Source: Methanocella_A sp049676595 (lineage in GTDB: Archaea > Halobacteriota > Methanocellia > Methanocellales > Methanocellaceae). From it: a stretch of DNA of 64,000 nt. A program made the translations under genes and the position numbers. The stretch covers positions 806,001 through 870,000 of the forward strand of contig NZ_CP187259.1 in assembly GCF_049676595.1 (NCBI RefSeq), read 5' to 3'. Under the pieces are notes generated by a model. It worked only from the letters and a program-made list of their open reading frames with translations. It ran no database searches and was not told the DNA's origin. Positions 16,519-24,773 of this stretch are shown here, one piece after another. How positions within the stretch are numbered: the stretch's first letter is position 1; each line of letters begins with the position of its first letter.

Positions 16519-16624
16519 GGGCGAACACCGCGCGGGCTGTCATTTTCAGCAATGCTCAAATTATCGGTATACTTTAACTATCGCTTACTTATAATATATC
16601 TTTTTATGTAAGAGAAAAAATTGT

Positions 16625-16690
16625 TTACTACGATTATCTTTTATATGATCGAGGAGTAACCACAATAATTAATTCAGGTCACAGGACTTG
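16625..16690 (+). promoter_or_regulatory. Promoter shared in sequence by two tandem lipoprotein genes (copy 1)
   Basis: The block CTTTTATATGATCGAGGAGTAA and following TTCAGGTCACAGG upstream of 16725 is closely matched at 17418-17470 (TTTTTATACGATCGGCGAGTAA, TTTCAGGTCGTCAGG) before 17503. The TATA-like sequence is TTTTATATG. The pair suggests that promoter and gene were duplicated together. Confidence 0.5.
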
Positions 16691-16724
16691 GGTGGAGTAT
16701 CTTCGATCTCATTGGGGAAGGACC

Positions 16725-17321
16725 ATGAAAATGATAGTGAAATCTTTACCTGTACTATTTTTACTTGTGATACCGGTGTTAGCCAGCGGATGTATCACGC
16801 CCTGCGCATGGAGCCCTGCCACTTCCCCGACGGCTACGCCCTCTCCGGTTGTAACGCCTGTTCCTCAGCCGTCCGCCACTGCCGTTCCGACAACTACGCC
16901 TGCCCCGATTGTGACGGCGACTACAACTCCATCGCCGAGCATAACCCCTCTGCCCGACAGCGACCCGTACGCGAGGCCCGGGTGGCCTACCTACGGCGTG
17001 AACCGGACTTTAAACATGTTCCCGCCATCACCGGCTCCGACACCGACCCCCTCAGGCTCGATCTTCGGCACCTTTACCGTCGGGTATTCGCCTGTTGACC
17101 CCGCCTATTTCAGGATCAACGCGACGGCAGATCATGTCAACTATTATACTTCTCCGGTAAGCAACAGTAGCACTTATTCACTGACCGGCCTGAGCTACGG
17201 GACATACGAGATCGGCTACGAATACACGGATTTAGGGCCGGGAACCTATACGTTTGACGGGTTTGTGACCATCGATGCGGCGCATCCGAATGTAGAACAT
17301 GATATCGTGTTCATGTGGTAG
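16725..17321 (+). CDS. Putative lipoprotein with Thr/Pro linker (tandem paralog 1)
   Basis: A 198-residue exported protein. The signal peptide ends in a lipobox-like LASGC, with Cys23 the likely lipid attachment site. Residues 30-85 are a low-complexity T/P/S/A/V linker, then GWPTYGVNRTLNMF, then a beta-sandwich-like C-terminal domain (GSIFGTFTVG, YSLTGLSYGTYEIGYEYTDLG, VEHDIVFMW) resembling a small carboxypeptidase-regulatory-like fold. Such proteins probably sit on the cell surface; the ligand is unknown. ATG 16725 follows GGGGAAGGACC. The next gene, 180 bp downstream, is a paralog with the same order of parts. Confidence 0.75.
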   Translation: MKMIVKSLPVLFLLVIPVLASGCITPCAWSPATSPTATPSPVVTPVPQPSATAVPTTTPAPIVTATTTPSPSITPLPDSDPYARPGWPTYGVNRTLNMFPPSPAPTPTPSGSIFGTFTVGYSPVDPAYFRINATADHVNYYTSPVSNSSTYSLTGLSYGTYEIGYEYTDLGPGTYTFDGFVTIDAAHPNVEHDIVFMW

Positions 17322-17502
17322 GGTGAATATGGGGCCATCTGTAAGTAGAGCGTTGGCTTTTTAGAAATCCGCTAGATAGCCATACACCTTATTATCCAAA
17401 ACGACAAATTTCGATTGTTTTTTATACGATCGGCGAGTAATCACTCTAATCGTTTCAGGTCGTCAGGCCTGAAGGTAAAAAACCAACAATCAGTTTGGGG
17501 GA

Positions 17503-18201
17503 ATGACCATAAAACTAAAACTGAGATACTTGCTGGTATTATCGTTACTCATAATACCATTGTTAGTCAGCGGATGTACCACCTCCCGTGCAGGAGGGGA
17601 CACGACCGCCACCGCAACGCCGACAGCCGTTCCGACGGCGACGCCCACTGCGACGCCCACTCCGACGCCTACGCCTGTTCCCGGCTCTTCCGGGACGCTG
17701 GGCTCGGGCGGAGTGCCTGGCTCGGCAGTTGTTACGCCTACGCCTACTCCCGCTCCGGCGACGCCTACGCCTGTCTCAGGTGCAGCACCGTTTAACAACC
17801 CGTATGCTAACCCCGGGTGGCCTACCTACGGTGTAAATGTCACACTGGTTATCATTACGCCGGTGCCATCAGCAACACCGAGCCCGTCGGCTTCGCCGAG
17901 CCCGACTCCGACGCCTACTGGCAGCATATATGGTAGCGTGTATGAGCCAGAAGATGCATATCCTGAGCCTACACTTGTAGACAGCGAAAGTTTCGGCGTA
18001 TTCGTAATGAGCGTCGCTGATCCAGCTACTAACTGGACGCTATCTCTAAACTCTGATAGCGGCTACGAGGTAACCGGTTTAAGCTACGGCGATTACGAAG
18101 TAAGCTGGTTCTACGCGGGCCATTCGACTCTGCGCGGGACAGAGACTGTAACCCTCGGTGCTGCCAGCGTCGAGCATAACATCCGCGTATACTGGATGTA
18201 A
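17503..18201 (+). CDS. Putative lipoprotein with Thr/Pro linker (tandem paralog 2)
   Basis: A 232-residue paralog of the product of 16725. The signal peptide ends LLVSGC (Cys25). A T/P/A linker fills residues 30-85, then NPGWPTYGVNVTLVII, a second short linker of TP/SP repeats, and the C-terminal domain (GSIYGSVYEPEDAYPEP, YEVTGLSYGDYEVSWFYAGH, VEHNIRVYWM). The start ATG 17503 has GGGGG just before it. The linker length differs strongly from paralog 1, as expected for repeat slippage. Role unknown; probably cell-surface. Confidence 0.75.
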   Translation: MTIKLKLRYLLVLSLLIIPLLVSGCTTSRAGGDTTATATPTAVPTATPTATPTPTPTPVPGSSGTLGSGGVPGSAVVTPTPTPAPATPTPVSGAAPFNNPYANPGWPTYGVNVTLVIITPVPSATPSPSASPSPTPTPTGSIYGSVYEPEDAYPEPTLVDSESFGVFVMSVADPATNWTLSLNSDSGYEVTGLSYGDYEVSWFYAGHSTLRGTETVTLGAASVEHNIRVYWM

Positions 18202-18488
18202 GCTCGAAGTGGTGACGTAATAGGTTAGTGGTGAACCCCCCGGTCGTCCGGTAAAATAACGGTGGCCGGGGCACCCATTTCTATTTTTAATCCCGGTCTT
18301 TAACATCATTGGCTTTAAGTTATTGACTATCTTCAGAACGAAATACAAGTACTTGCAGCTTATCGAGCTTTTATTTATTAGTCTTGGGAGGAATACGAAC
18401 GATAGGCTTTGCGTTTCTGGTTGTTCATGTGACGTGAGACAACAATACGGACGCTGCGCTGTGCTGGCGTCACAGATTCCACAGATTG

Positions 18489-18944
18489 ATTCGGTCTTGA
18501 AAGGGCGTTTTCAAGTAAAGCCCATGAAAAAATCTTCGGGAGGTCGGAGAGTTCCCGGGAGGTGTGAGAGGATTTTCAAGGTGTGAGGTTTGAGATCGGC
18601 AAGGGACACCTCCGTGTCGGTCACAGAGGTCGGAGAGGAGGTCGGAGAGTATGGGGAGGTTAGAGAGGATACTTTTTTATGGTGATTCCCGGTTTTTGGG
18701 AGGGTCAGGTACCGTGTACACGAAGGACACAAGGTACACGAAGGACACAAAGTTCTACTATAAATTGGCTTGCAGTCAGCCTGTTTATCGAACTTTGAGT
18801 ACTTCGTGTACTTCGAGTACTTCGTGTAAATGGTACGGGCACTCCATAACAGGTTTCAGGAATTGCCATTGATTTAATCCTCCCCGGCCTCCTCGCTTAC
18901 CCTCTCAGCACCCCCACACACGAATTTTTCATAGAATAAGATTG
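18489..18944. mobile_element. Insertion of about 450 bp with 6-bp target duplication, non-autonomous
   Basis: AGATTG occurs at 18483-18488 and again at 18939-18944 on either side of sequence absent from other family A copies. The insert has no transposase frame and no clear terminal inverted repeats. Inside are ATGAAAAAATCTTCG near the left end, with a related inverse (CGAATTTTTCAT) near the right end, GGAGG/CCTCC-rich arms and family B copy 1. It is best described as a MITE-like nested palindrome. Confidence 0.6.
18704..18843. repeat. Dispersed repeat family B copy 1
   Basis: It begins with GTCAGGTACCGTGTACACG and ends with TTCGTGTAAATGGTACGGGC followed by ACTCC. The left arm is made of ACACGAAGG/GTACACG words and the right arm of GTACTTCGTG words, so the whole folds as a hairpin. 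The same termini are found at 51879-52019. Confidence 0.8.
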
Positions 18945-19241
18945 CACAAATTTCACAGATGGCTATTGGATAAAACCGATTAATGGGCTATAATTATTTT
19001 TCCGTAGTATCTGTGCAATCTGTGCAATCTGTCGGAATCTGTGATCTGGCACAGCGCAGCGTTCGTATTGTTGAGTCGCCCTCTATGCAAGAGCTCGACT
19101 TAAGCTGGACGGGGTATTAATCTGCATGTAGCATATGCGGCATTAAACGCTTTTTTTCGGCGCACCGTTTAGCCTGCCGGGCGCCGGATTTATCCCATAT
19201 ATATTATACATCACCGGCGGATTGTGTTCCGGGGATGAATC

Positions 19242-19955
19242 TTGCAGGTGCAGAGAACAGTGAAACTAGTTCTGGCATTAGCGATAGTGGCCTCGTTGGT
19301 ATTCGCGCTTGCGCCGGTGGCGATGTCTGCGGACGGCCAGAGAGCGGGCGGCTCTAACCGGACCTGGTCGCCGCCAGTAGAGGCGTACATGGTGATCAGC
19401 GCCAAAAACGTGACGTCCGATGTCGCTAATTTCGATGTCGTAAGCCATGCGGTGCGGAGCGCCGATGGTAAGGCGATGGCGAGGAACTTTACCAGGCCAC
19501 TGGCGGGCCAGTACTACTTCGCGAACGACACGGCCATCATTACTATGAACAAGCCGCCCCGGGCAAAGGTGATGTGGGATAACAAGACCCGGCACAGGCC
19601 AGGGAGCCGGCTGGGCGGGCCGGGCGGAGAAGGTGGCAGGCGGCCTGTCATGGTTGACTATGGCAATGCGACCCTGAAGGTGGCCGGGGCGAGTGCCGTG
19701 GTGGCGATGAAGGACCTCAGCAAAGCGGGCGACAACCGGACCCTGCAGTTCAGTAACATGAACGTCTACCTGCCGAACGGGAGCTTAAGTGCTTATAATT
19801 TAAGCACGCCGGTCACGATGTCTATGCAGAACCGGACGATGACGCTCGTGGGCAATCCTGAGACGGGGGCGATCATGCGGGGGTTGTTTGCGTCGACAGA
19901 CAGGTTCCCGGCAAATGCTGGGCCAGTAAAGTTGACGGATATCGATGCTAAGTGA
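19242..19955 (+). CDS. Secreted protein, paralog of the product of 37286
   Basis: A 237-residue exported protein with a signal peptide (residues 1-30, ending APVAMSADG). The mature part is beta-rich with many NxS/T sites. The C-terminal 100 residues align with the protein encoded at 37286: ATLKVAGASAVVAMKDL versus ATLNISGSSMVMSMKDI, then VYLPNGSLSAYNL versus LVLPDGTAKVYCL, and a shared ending with NRF/DRF. The TTG start at 19242 is chosen because GGGGATG lies 5 nt upstream and the resulting MQVQ matches MQIK of the paralog; GTG 19248 is an alternative. It lacks the paralog's C-terminal T/P tail. Surface role unknown. Confidence 0.75.
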   Translation: MQVQRTVKLVLALAIVASLVFALAPVAMSADGQRAGGSNRTWSPPVEAYMVISAKNVTSDVANFDVVSHAVRSADGKAMARNFTRPLAGQYYFANDTAIITMNKPPRAKVMWDNKTRHRPGSRLGGPGGEGGRRPVMVDYGNATLKVAGASAVVAMKDLSKAGDNRTLQFSNMNVYLPNGSLSAYNLSTPVTMSMQNRTMTLVGNPETGAIMRGLFASTDRFPANAGPVKLTDIDAK

Positions 19956-20370
19956 TGGGGAGAAAGAGCGACCAGTTTCTCTAGGCCGTGGGGTCACCTC
20001 ACGACCTTTTTTATAATCATCCGTACAACTCTTTATTCATTTTTTTAGTACCAGATAGCAAAGTTCATGAGGCATACACGGTATGCCCAGGTTTAAATTG
20101 GCTGACTCAGCGTGAGTCTTATCACTTTTCCTAAGTGTTATCGAGAGACTGTTAGATGATGTGCAGATATCGGTTATATACTAAATACTAATTTTAGTTA
20201 ATCGATTGATGTGAATGGTTCCTTACCATTCACATTACTCAATCGAATAGACTCGACACTTCGCAGTAGTGTAAGTTGAGGACGATAGAAAAAAGGCAGG
20301 GAATTATAAGCGTATTCATATTTAATCTTATACTGGCCTGCCTCCCGCATATCTTAAGGGAAGGATCGAG
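19956..20370. other. Gene-free AT-rich interval with several hairpins
   Basis: No gene is seen. The interval holds a strong stem (TGTGAATGGT at 20210 with ACCATTCACA at 20225, extended by TCGATTGA/TCAATCGA) and a long-range GGCAGG...CCTGCC pairing (20294 and 20340) just before the gene at 20371. TTTAATCTTATAC near 20323 may be its TATA region. Confidence 0.5.
20202..20246. repeat. Hairpin-forming inverted repeat
   Basis: The inner arms are 10 bp, perfect, with a 5-bp loop. The outer arms TCGATTGA and TCAATCGA are separated from them by a 4-bp bulge on one side. No T-run follows, so a terminator is not supported; a regulatory site or RNA structure is possible. Confidence 0.6.
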
Positions 20371-21246
20371 ATGAAAAAGATGAAAACACCAATAATAGGA
20401 GTGATGTTTATTTCTGCAGTACTATTTTTAACTGCTGCAGCATCACTCGTTGTTACCGCCCAAAATTCGACTGCAGACGCTTATAATCTGGGAGATCAGG
20501 AAAAGCTGATTATACACTCTATCACAAATTCGACCTACGATCCTGATAACTTAGCTAAAGCTCAGGAACTTCTGGAATTACAGAAAGCCCAGAACAGGAA
20601 AGAAATTGCGGCATCAGTTAATGCTAGTTATAATAAACTGAAAGCGTCCGGGGAACTTCCCATCGTTACTGACCATCTAGATGTTAGCGGGTCTACGGTT
20701 GCCACCGTCGAAGATTCCTGCCTGCCTTTACTAGCTGACCATCATGACGAGGGTCGTTCAGTATCGGGTGCGATGCCATATATTATTGACCAGGCATATG
20801 TGTTAAATAAGAATTTAATCCGAAACAAAGTGTTGGTAGGCCCTGCCGGAGTCGGAAGTGCAGGTGCCTGGGGATGGGTAGGCTATACCTTCATGTATGA
20901 TGGCAAACCCGGGCCTGCGAACGTAGTAATGATTGGCCACATATACGGATTAACAACAGCGTTAGCCGGGGGCGCGAGTAATAGTGAAATTGACCTATAT
21001 GTATATGACCATACAGACGTAACTGAATACTCGACCAGTATATATCACCAGGGCGCAGGCCCCGCTGGTTGGTATGAGGTCAATGAGGATTTCAATAAGG
21101 GGGTTACTGTATTCCTGTACCCCGGGCATGTCTATACCATGTGTTTGCAGGTTGATGGATCGACATCAGTATACGGGGCAGGAGAGGCCGGCTCGAACTT
21201 CTTCGATGGGGGTGCGGGAGCCAGGTTTACAAGCCTAAAATTTTAG
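20371..21246 (+). CDS. Secreted hypothetical protein
   Basis: A 291-residue exported protein with a signal peptide (residues 1-30, ending VVTAQ). Residues 35-95 are helical and charged (EKLIIHSITNSTYDPDNLAKAQELLELQKAQ). The C-terminal 200 residues are rich in Gly and aromatic residues and probably beta (VGSAGAWGWVGYTFMYDG, EIDLYVYDHTD, YPGHVYTMCLQVDGS). I do not recognise the family. ATG 20371 follows GGGAAGGATCGAG. Codon use is more AT-rich than in flanking genes, consistent with acquisition. The small membrane protein gene 60 bp downstream may be part of the same unit. Confidence 0.7.
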   Translation: MKKMKTPIIGVMFISAVLFLTAAASLVVTAQNSTADAYNLGDQEKLIIHSITNSTYDPDNLAKAQELLELQKAQNRKEIAASVNASYNKLKASGELPIVTDHLDVSGSTVATVEDSCLPLLADHHDEGRSVSGAMPYIIDQAYVLNKNLIRNKVLVGPAGVGSAGAWGWVGYTFMYDGKPGPANVVMIGHIYGLTTALAGGASNSEIDLYVYDHTDVTEYSTSIYHQGAGPAGWYEVNEDFNKGVTVFLYPGHVYTMCLQVDGSTSVYGAGEAGSNFFDGGAGARFTSLKF

Positions 21247-21305
21247 AACTTGAAACTTATCTATTTTTTTACAATACTGGTAAATAGCTTCGGGAGAATG
21301 ACTGT

Positions 21306-21545
21306 ATGAGGCCTACACGGGTAAATGAAACTAAACACAAAAGCAGTATAATAGAAGTCACCGGAAAAATTATTTTAGGTTCTATCGCTGTTATTTCACT
21401 TGTCCTGCTTGTATATGCGATCGTTACCGGTAATAATGTTATACCGGGCGATTACCGAATATCGGTAATTATCGGGGTAATAATCATCGTGGGGTTATTA
21501 TTAATTATATATTCCTCGATAAAAAATTTCTTGAACAAAGAATGA
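21306..21545 (+). CDS. Small two-helix membrane protein
   Basis: A 79-residue protein. After a 20-residue polar N-terminus come two hydrophobic helices, about residues 21-41 (IILGSIAVISLVLLVYAIV) and 53-72 (VIIGVIIIVGLLLIIYSSI), and a basic tail (KNFLNKE). I do not recognise it. It follows the secreted protein gene by 60 bp on the same strand, in an AT-rich stretch. ATG 21306 lacks a strong Shine-Dalgarno sequence. It may be an accessory membrane partner of the upstream product, but that is a guess from position only. Confidence 0.6.
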   Translation: MRPTRVNETKHKSSIIEVTGKIILGSIAVISLVLLVYAIVTGNNVIPGDYRISVIIGVIIIVGLLLIIYSSIKNFLNKE

Positions 21546-21573
21546 TCTATTCAATCGACATCCGGTGCCGGGA

Positions 21574-21987
21574 TTATTTCTTTTTCGATTTATCCTTCGC
21601 TTGCTGGATATTCTCAGCCGCCCTGAACTTTACGATCCTGGAGATTAATTCATAAGGCAGCGGCTCATTGATGGGGAACTGTATCGCCCCTTTTGAAGTT
21701 TTGTATTCCGCTAATTCCTCTTTGAACGCTTCAATGCCGCTGGGGGCGGGATAGAAGCCTATGTGCTTTTCGAAGGCTGCGAAGTGGACCAGGTTTCCGT
21801 GTAAGGTGAAAGTGGGCATCTGGTAGCTGATCTTTTCTTCTGCAGCCGGAGCAGCTTCTTTGATGACTATTCTCAGCTTTCTTAATTTTTCCACTATGCC
21901 AAGGGGATATTTTGAGATATATTCATCGATTTGGTTGTAAGTATTTTTATTTCCTTCCAAAATCTCTCTTCCAATAAGTGTTTTCAA
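21574..21987 (-). CDS. DUF1801 (YdhG-like) family protein
   Basis: A 137-residue soluble protein of the DUF1801/YdhG family. Family marks are IDEYISKYPLGIVEKLRKLRIVIKEAAPAAEEKISYQMPTF near residues 22-62, HFAAFEKHIGFYP near 69-80, and KGAIQFPINEPLPYELISRIVKFRA near 100-124. The fold is small alpha/beta; a Bacillus relative is linked to iron handling, but the molecular role here is not established. It is convergent with the small membrane protein gene. The lysine-rich end (KDKSKKK) is ordinary for the family. Confidence 0.85.
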   Translation of the reverse strand: MKTLIGREILEGNKNTYNQIDEYISKYPLGIVEKLRKLRIVIKEAAPAAEEKISYQMPTFTLHGNLVHFAAFEKHIGFYPAPSGIEAFKEELAEYKTSKGAIQFPINEPLPYELISRIVKFRAAENIQQAKDKSKKK

Positions 21988-22345
21988 TAGTTTTACATGA
22001 AAAAGTTATGCTCTTTTTGGCAATTCTACTTTTATTAAATGCCAAATAAAGAATAGTTCAAATTTTCATCCCACGTAATTATGAGAATGTAGGCATAGAT
22101 AGTTCCCCATTATTTGCCGCTTTTTCATGCCGCACAAAACATATTATTGCCTAACAGAGACTTGTACATCCAGAATCTAAATGTCAATATCTTATAAAGA
22201 TAGATTTTGACTTTATTTCATACAACTCCAATCAGTTATGGTCTCGCAGACATAGAATTTAAAAACTCAAAAAATTAGTACATTTGATAAGTGTTGATAC
22301 TTCTACTTAAATTAGAAATTCGGTACGAAATAAAAATAAATAGAA
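21988..22345. other. AT-rich gene-free interval
   Basis: About 360 bp, strongly AT-rich, between two minus-strand genes. I see no gene, no clear repeat and no RNA gene. It probably carries the DUF1801 promoter and marks the edge of an acquired segment. Confidence 0.5.
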
Positions 22346-23449
22346 TTATAAAGACTCATTAGACTTTTGTGCGGTAGACGTATTGTAATATGGTATAGTA
22401 GCCTTTAATTCGTCCGAATATTTAAACAAATCCTGGATATTGCTAATGACAATTTTGTTTTCTTTTCTATCGGGGGAATTGAATAGGCCAACATATTTTT
22501 GTTTGCCATCGAAATAGAACCGACAGATAGGTTTTCGATTATTATCATCATACAATATCGCACAATACGACTTTGCATCTCTAATAGCGACTTTTGATGG
22601 TTCTAAAACGTCACGTAGTATCGCTTTCACGAAGTAATATCCCTCCCACTCTTCTTCTGTTGTCATTACATTTTCAACAGGTTCTGGTGTTGGTGTTAGT
22701 TCAGCTGGTTGTATTTCAGGAGCCTTTGCTGGTGATTTTGCTTGCATAGCAGACTTTAGCCGTTCATTAATTTTGTCTGACAGGAATTGGTCAAGTGAGT
22801 CTTTCGTTATTACTTTGAAATTATCAAGGGCTTTTTGAGTTACTTTCTTCGGGTAAACCCTTTGTGCGAAAAATCTAACAAATTCATCCGATGGTTCAGC
22901 AAATTCTTTATTTGCAATTTGTATTATCTCTTTAGTATACTTCAATTGAGAAGCACCATCATAAAATTGATCAAGATCAAGTTCGTGCTTTGTGTATTTT
23001 TTAAGTTGTTCAATTAATGGCTCATTAATATCCAGCAAATTAATTTCCAAAAATGGCTTGATATCCATTTTATTTTTCTCATCAAGATCAGTATAAAATT
23101 GATAAATTATCCCATTAGTGAGAATGCCAATTTTCGCTTGTGAAACAGCAAAATATCGGAATAATTGTGATGCCTGCTCAAAACTCAAATGGGTATTTAC
23201 AGACTTACACTCGATTAATATTGTAGGCTTACCATCAATAATAATTGCATAATCCACCTTTTCTCCTTTTTTAGTACCGACATCAGCAATAAATTCTGGA
23301 TTTACTTCAGAAGGGTCAAAAACATTATAGCCAAGTATCTGTATGAATGGCATAATAAGCGCATTTTTCGTACCCTCCTCTGTTTGGATCTTATCCTTTA
23401 AAGCTGGAATATTTTTAGCATGAGTTTTAATTTGATCTATGAAATCCAT
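22346..23449 (-). CDS. Solitary HsdR-N-type PD-(D/E)XK nuclease-domain protein
   Basis: A 367-residue protein. Residues 10-130 match the type I restriction enzyme R N-terminal domain: TEEGTKNALIMPFIQILGYNVFDPSEV, then Asp66 in VDYAIIIDG and Glu80-x-Lys82 in TILIECKSV, the PD-(D/E)XK catalytic residues, then FRYFAVSQAKIGILTNG. There is no helicase motor, so this is not a full HsdR. A helical middle (140-235) and a Pro-rich linker lead to a second domain (260-345: EEWEGYYFVKAILRDV, CRFYFDGKQKYVGLF) common to a family of standalone HsdR_N proteins in bacteria and archaea. A defence role is possible but unproven. The gene is clearly AT-rich compared with the chromosome backbone. Confidence 0.8.
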   Translation of the reverse strand: MDFIDQIKTHAKNIPALKDKIQTEEGTKNALIMPFIQILGYNVFDPSEVNPEFIADVGTKKGEKVDYAIIIDGKPTILIECKSVNTHLSFEQASQLFRYFAVSQAKIGILTNGIIYQFYTDLDEKNKMDIKPFLEINLLDINEPLIEQLKKYTKHELDLDQFYDGASQLKYTKEIIQIANKEFAEPSDEFVRFFAQRVYPKKVTQKALDNFKVITKDSLDQFLSDKINERLKSAMQAKSPAKAPEIQPAELTPTPEPVENVMTTEEEWEGYYFVKAILRDVLEPSKVAIRDAKSYCAILYDDNNRKPICRFYFDGKQKYVGLFNSPDRKENKIVISNIQDLFKYSDELKATIPYYNTSTAQKSNESL

Positions 23450-23544
23450 AATATAAATGAAAGTAATTTTTTTAACGATAAACGTTTGCTTTCTAATTGA
23501 TAGGGAATGCTCTAATAGGTTATTAAAAAAGAAAAATGGGGTAA

Positions 23545-24411
23545 CTAATAGTTACCTGTAAGATATTGCAGTAAGGTTATCGTTTTTGTGGTGTATACCG
23601 TATTGTATTGAGTTTGGTATTTTGTAACTGCTTGCTGCTGGTTTTCAGTCCGATATTTTGTTACCACTTGGGTCTGGTAATCTGTACGATATTGAGTTTC
23701 GTACGAGGTTACAGTTTTTTGAGGGGGTGTAACAGAAAAGTCAGCACTATAACGAGTTCTCCAATTGCTATCATAATTGAAGCTGTAGTCCCTCAGGTTA
23801 ACCGTGGTTGTTTCTCCGGGATTTATATAAACACTTTTACTTTGCGTAGACTTTTTTACTCCACCATCATAGAAATTTCCTGTTGCTGTAAAGCTTCCAC
23901 CCTGCGTATCCAAATTTGTAATAATAACATCCTCTTCAAGATAGAAATCAGTTAAGCCTCCACTTCCCCAACTTGCCGACTTTGAAAATTTTAAATCAAC
24001 ATGCTGCTGAACAGCTGCTTGGTAGGGCACTTGCGCGGGCACCTGAACGGTTTCTTGATAAGGTACCTGAGTGGGTACAAGTTTATACTCTGTATACGGT
24101 ACCTGTGTTGGCACAACGCTTGATTCGTTTATACTTACTATCGGTATGGCGTATGCCCCTATAGAGATTATTAATAAGATAATTACGCCTATGAATGCAA
24201 TAAGCGGTATCAATATTCCTACTGCCAATCCAAGTTTCTTTTTACTTGTATTCTTTTTTCCAAGGTTTTCCTGAGCTTTTCTATCTGTACTATTGCCGTT
24301 ATTTTCAGTTATCGACATTTTAATTTGTGATTCGACTTCGACCTTTTCACCACATTTATTGCAAAACAGCGAGCCTTCGAGAACATCTGTATTGCATTTT
24401 TTACACTTCAT
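23545..24411 (-). CDS. Zinc-ribbon membrane protein with VPTQVPY and YxTxY repeats
   Basis: A 288-residue protein. Residues 1-25 are a zinc ribbon (CKKC...CNKC) at the cytoplasmic end. A membrane helix spans about 60-88 (LGLAVGILIPLIAFIGVIILLI). The outer part begins with a repeat of the type VPTQVPYTEYK / VPTQVPYQETVQ / VPAQVPYQAAVQ, then a beta domain (about 135-225), then another repeat region of tyrosine-spaced units (YETQYRTDYQTQVVTKYRT). ATG 24411 is chosen: GGAGGT lies 6 nt upstream. The central part resembles archaeal FxLYD-like beta domains, but I cannot confirm this. Surface role unknown; AT-rich, probably acquired. Confidence 0.75.
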   Translation of the reverse strand: MKCKKCNTDVLEGSLFCNKCGEKVEVESQIKMSITENNGNSTDRKAQENLGKKNTSKKKLGLAVGILIPLIAFIGVIILLIISIGAYAIPIVSINESSVVPTQVPYTEYKLVPTQVPYQETVQVPAQVPYQAAVQQHVDLKFSKSASWGSGGLTDFYLEEDVIITNLDTQGGSFTATGNFYDGGVKKSTQSKSVYINPGETTTVNLRDYSFNYDSNWRTRYSADFSVTPPQKTVTSYETQYRTDYQTQVVTKYRTENQQQAVTKYQTQYNTVYTTKTITLLQYLTGNY

Positions 24412-24773
24412 ACACAAACCTCCTACATACTTTCAAATCATTTGGGTTTTCTACTAATAACCTCTGAGTGGGGTACTGACCTCCATTTTTAGATACTGAT
24501 ATCACCGCAACCCGTATTGTATCAATAGCATACTCTTCAATAGTATTTAAAAATAATTAAATTTACCTAGTTTTTAAAACATCATATCATGATAGTGTAT
24601 AATTCTAATAAAACAAAAATTAAATAAGTTACCATTATTTTTACATTACAATTTTATTAATCTTTGATATTAAAAATATCAATTAGGGAAACTACTTTTA
24701 CTAGTAAACATCGATAGAAATATAAAGGATTATTAAATAGTATCTTTATTAACTAATTATATTCGGGGATAAT
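24412..24773. other. AT-rich gene-free interval
   Basis: About 360 bp between divergent genes, very AT-rich from 24540 on. TATA-like runs are common, so no single promoter can be picked. I see no gene or repeat. Confidence 0.5.

Larger units (their letters stand above)
18447..19066. repeat. Dispersed repeat family A copy 2, interrupted by an insertion
   Basis: The left arm starts ACGGACGCTGCGCTGTGC and runs to CACAGATTG at 18488. The right part resumes at AGATTGCACAAATTTCACAG (18939) and ends with CGCAGCGTTCGT at 19066. Joining the two with one AGATTG aligns without a gap to copy 1 at 12568. Confidence 0.8.
18202..19241. other. Gene-free repeat-rich interval
   Basis: About 1040 bp without a credible gene. 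It holds family A copy 2 (18447-19066), interrupted by about 450 bp, which itself contains a GGAGGTCGGAGAG-rich segment (18533-18665) and family B copy 1 (18704-18843). Short open frames here cross repeats and lack coding character. Confidence 0.8.

Noticed and set aside
18323..18872. Several frames of 60-90 codons in 18323-18872
   Set aside because: They cross palindromic repeats and word arrays, have no consistent codon use and no ribosome sites.
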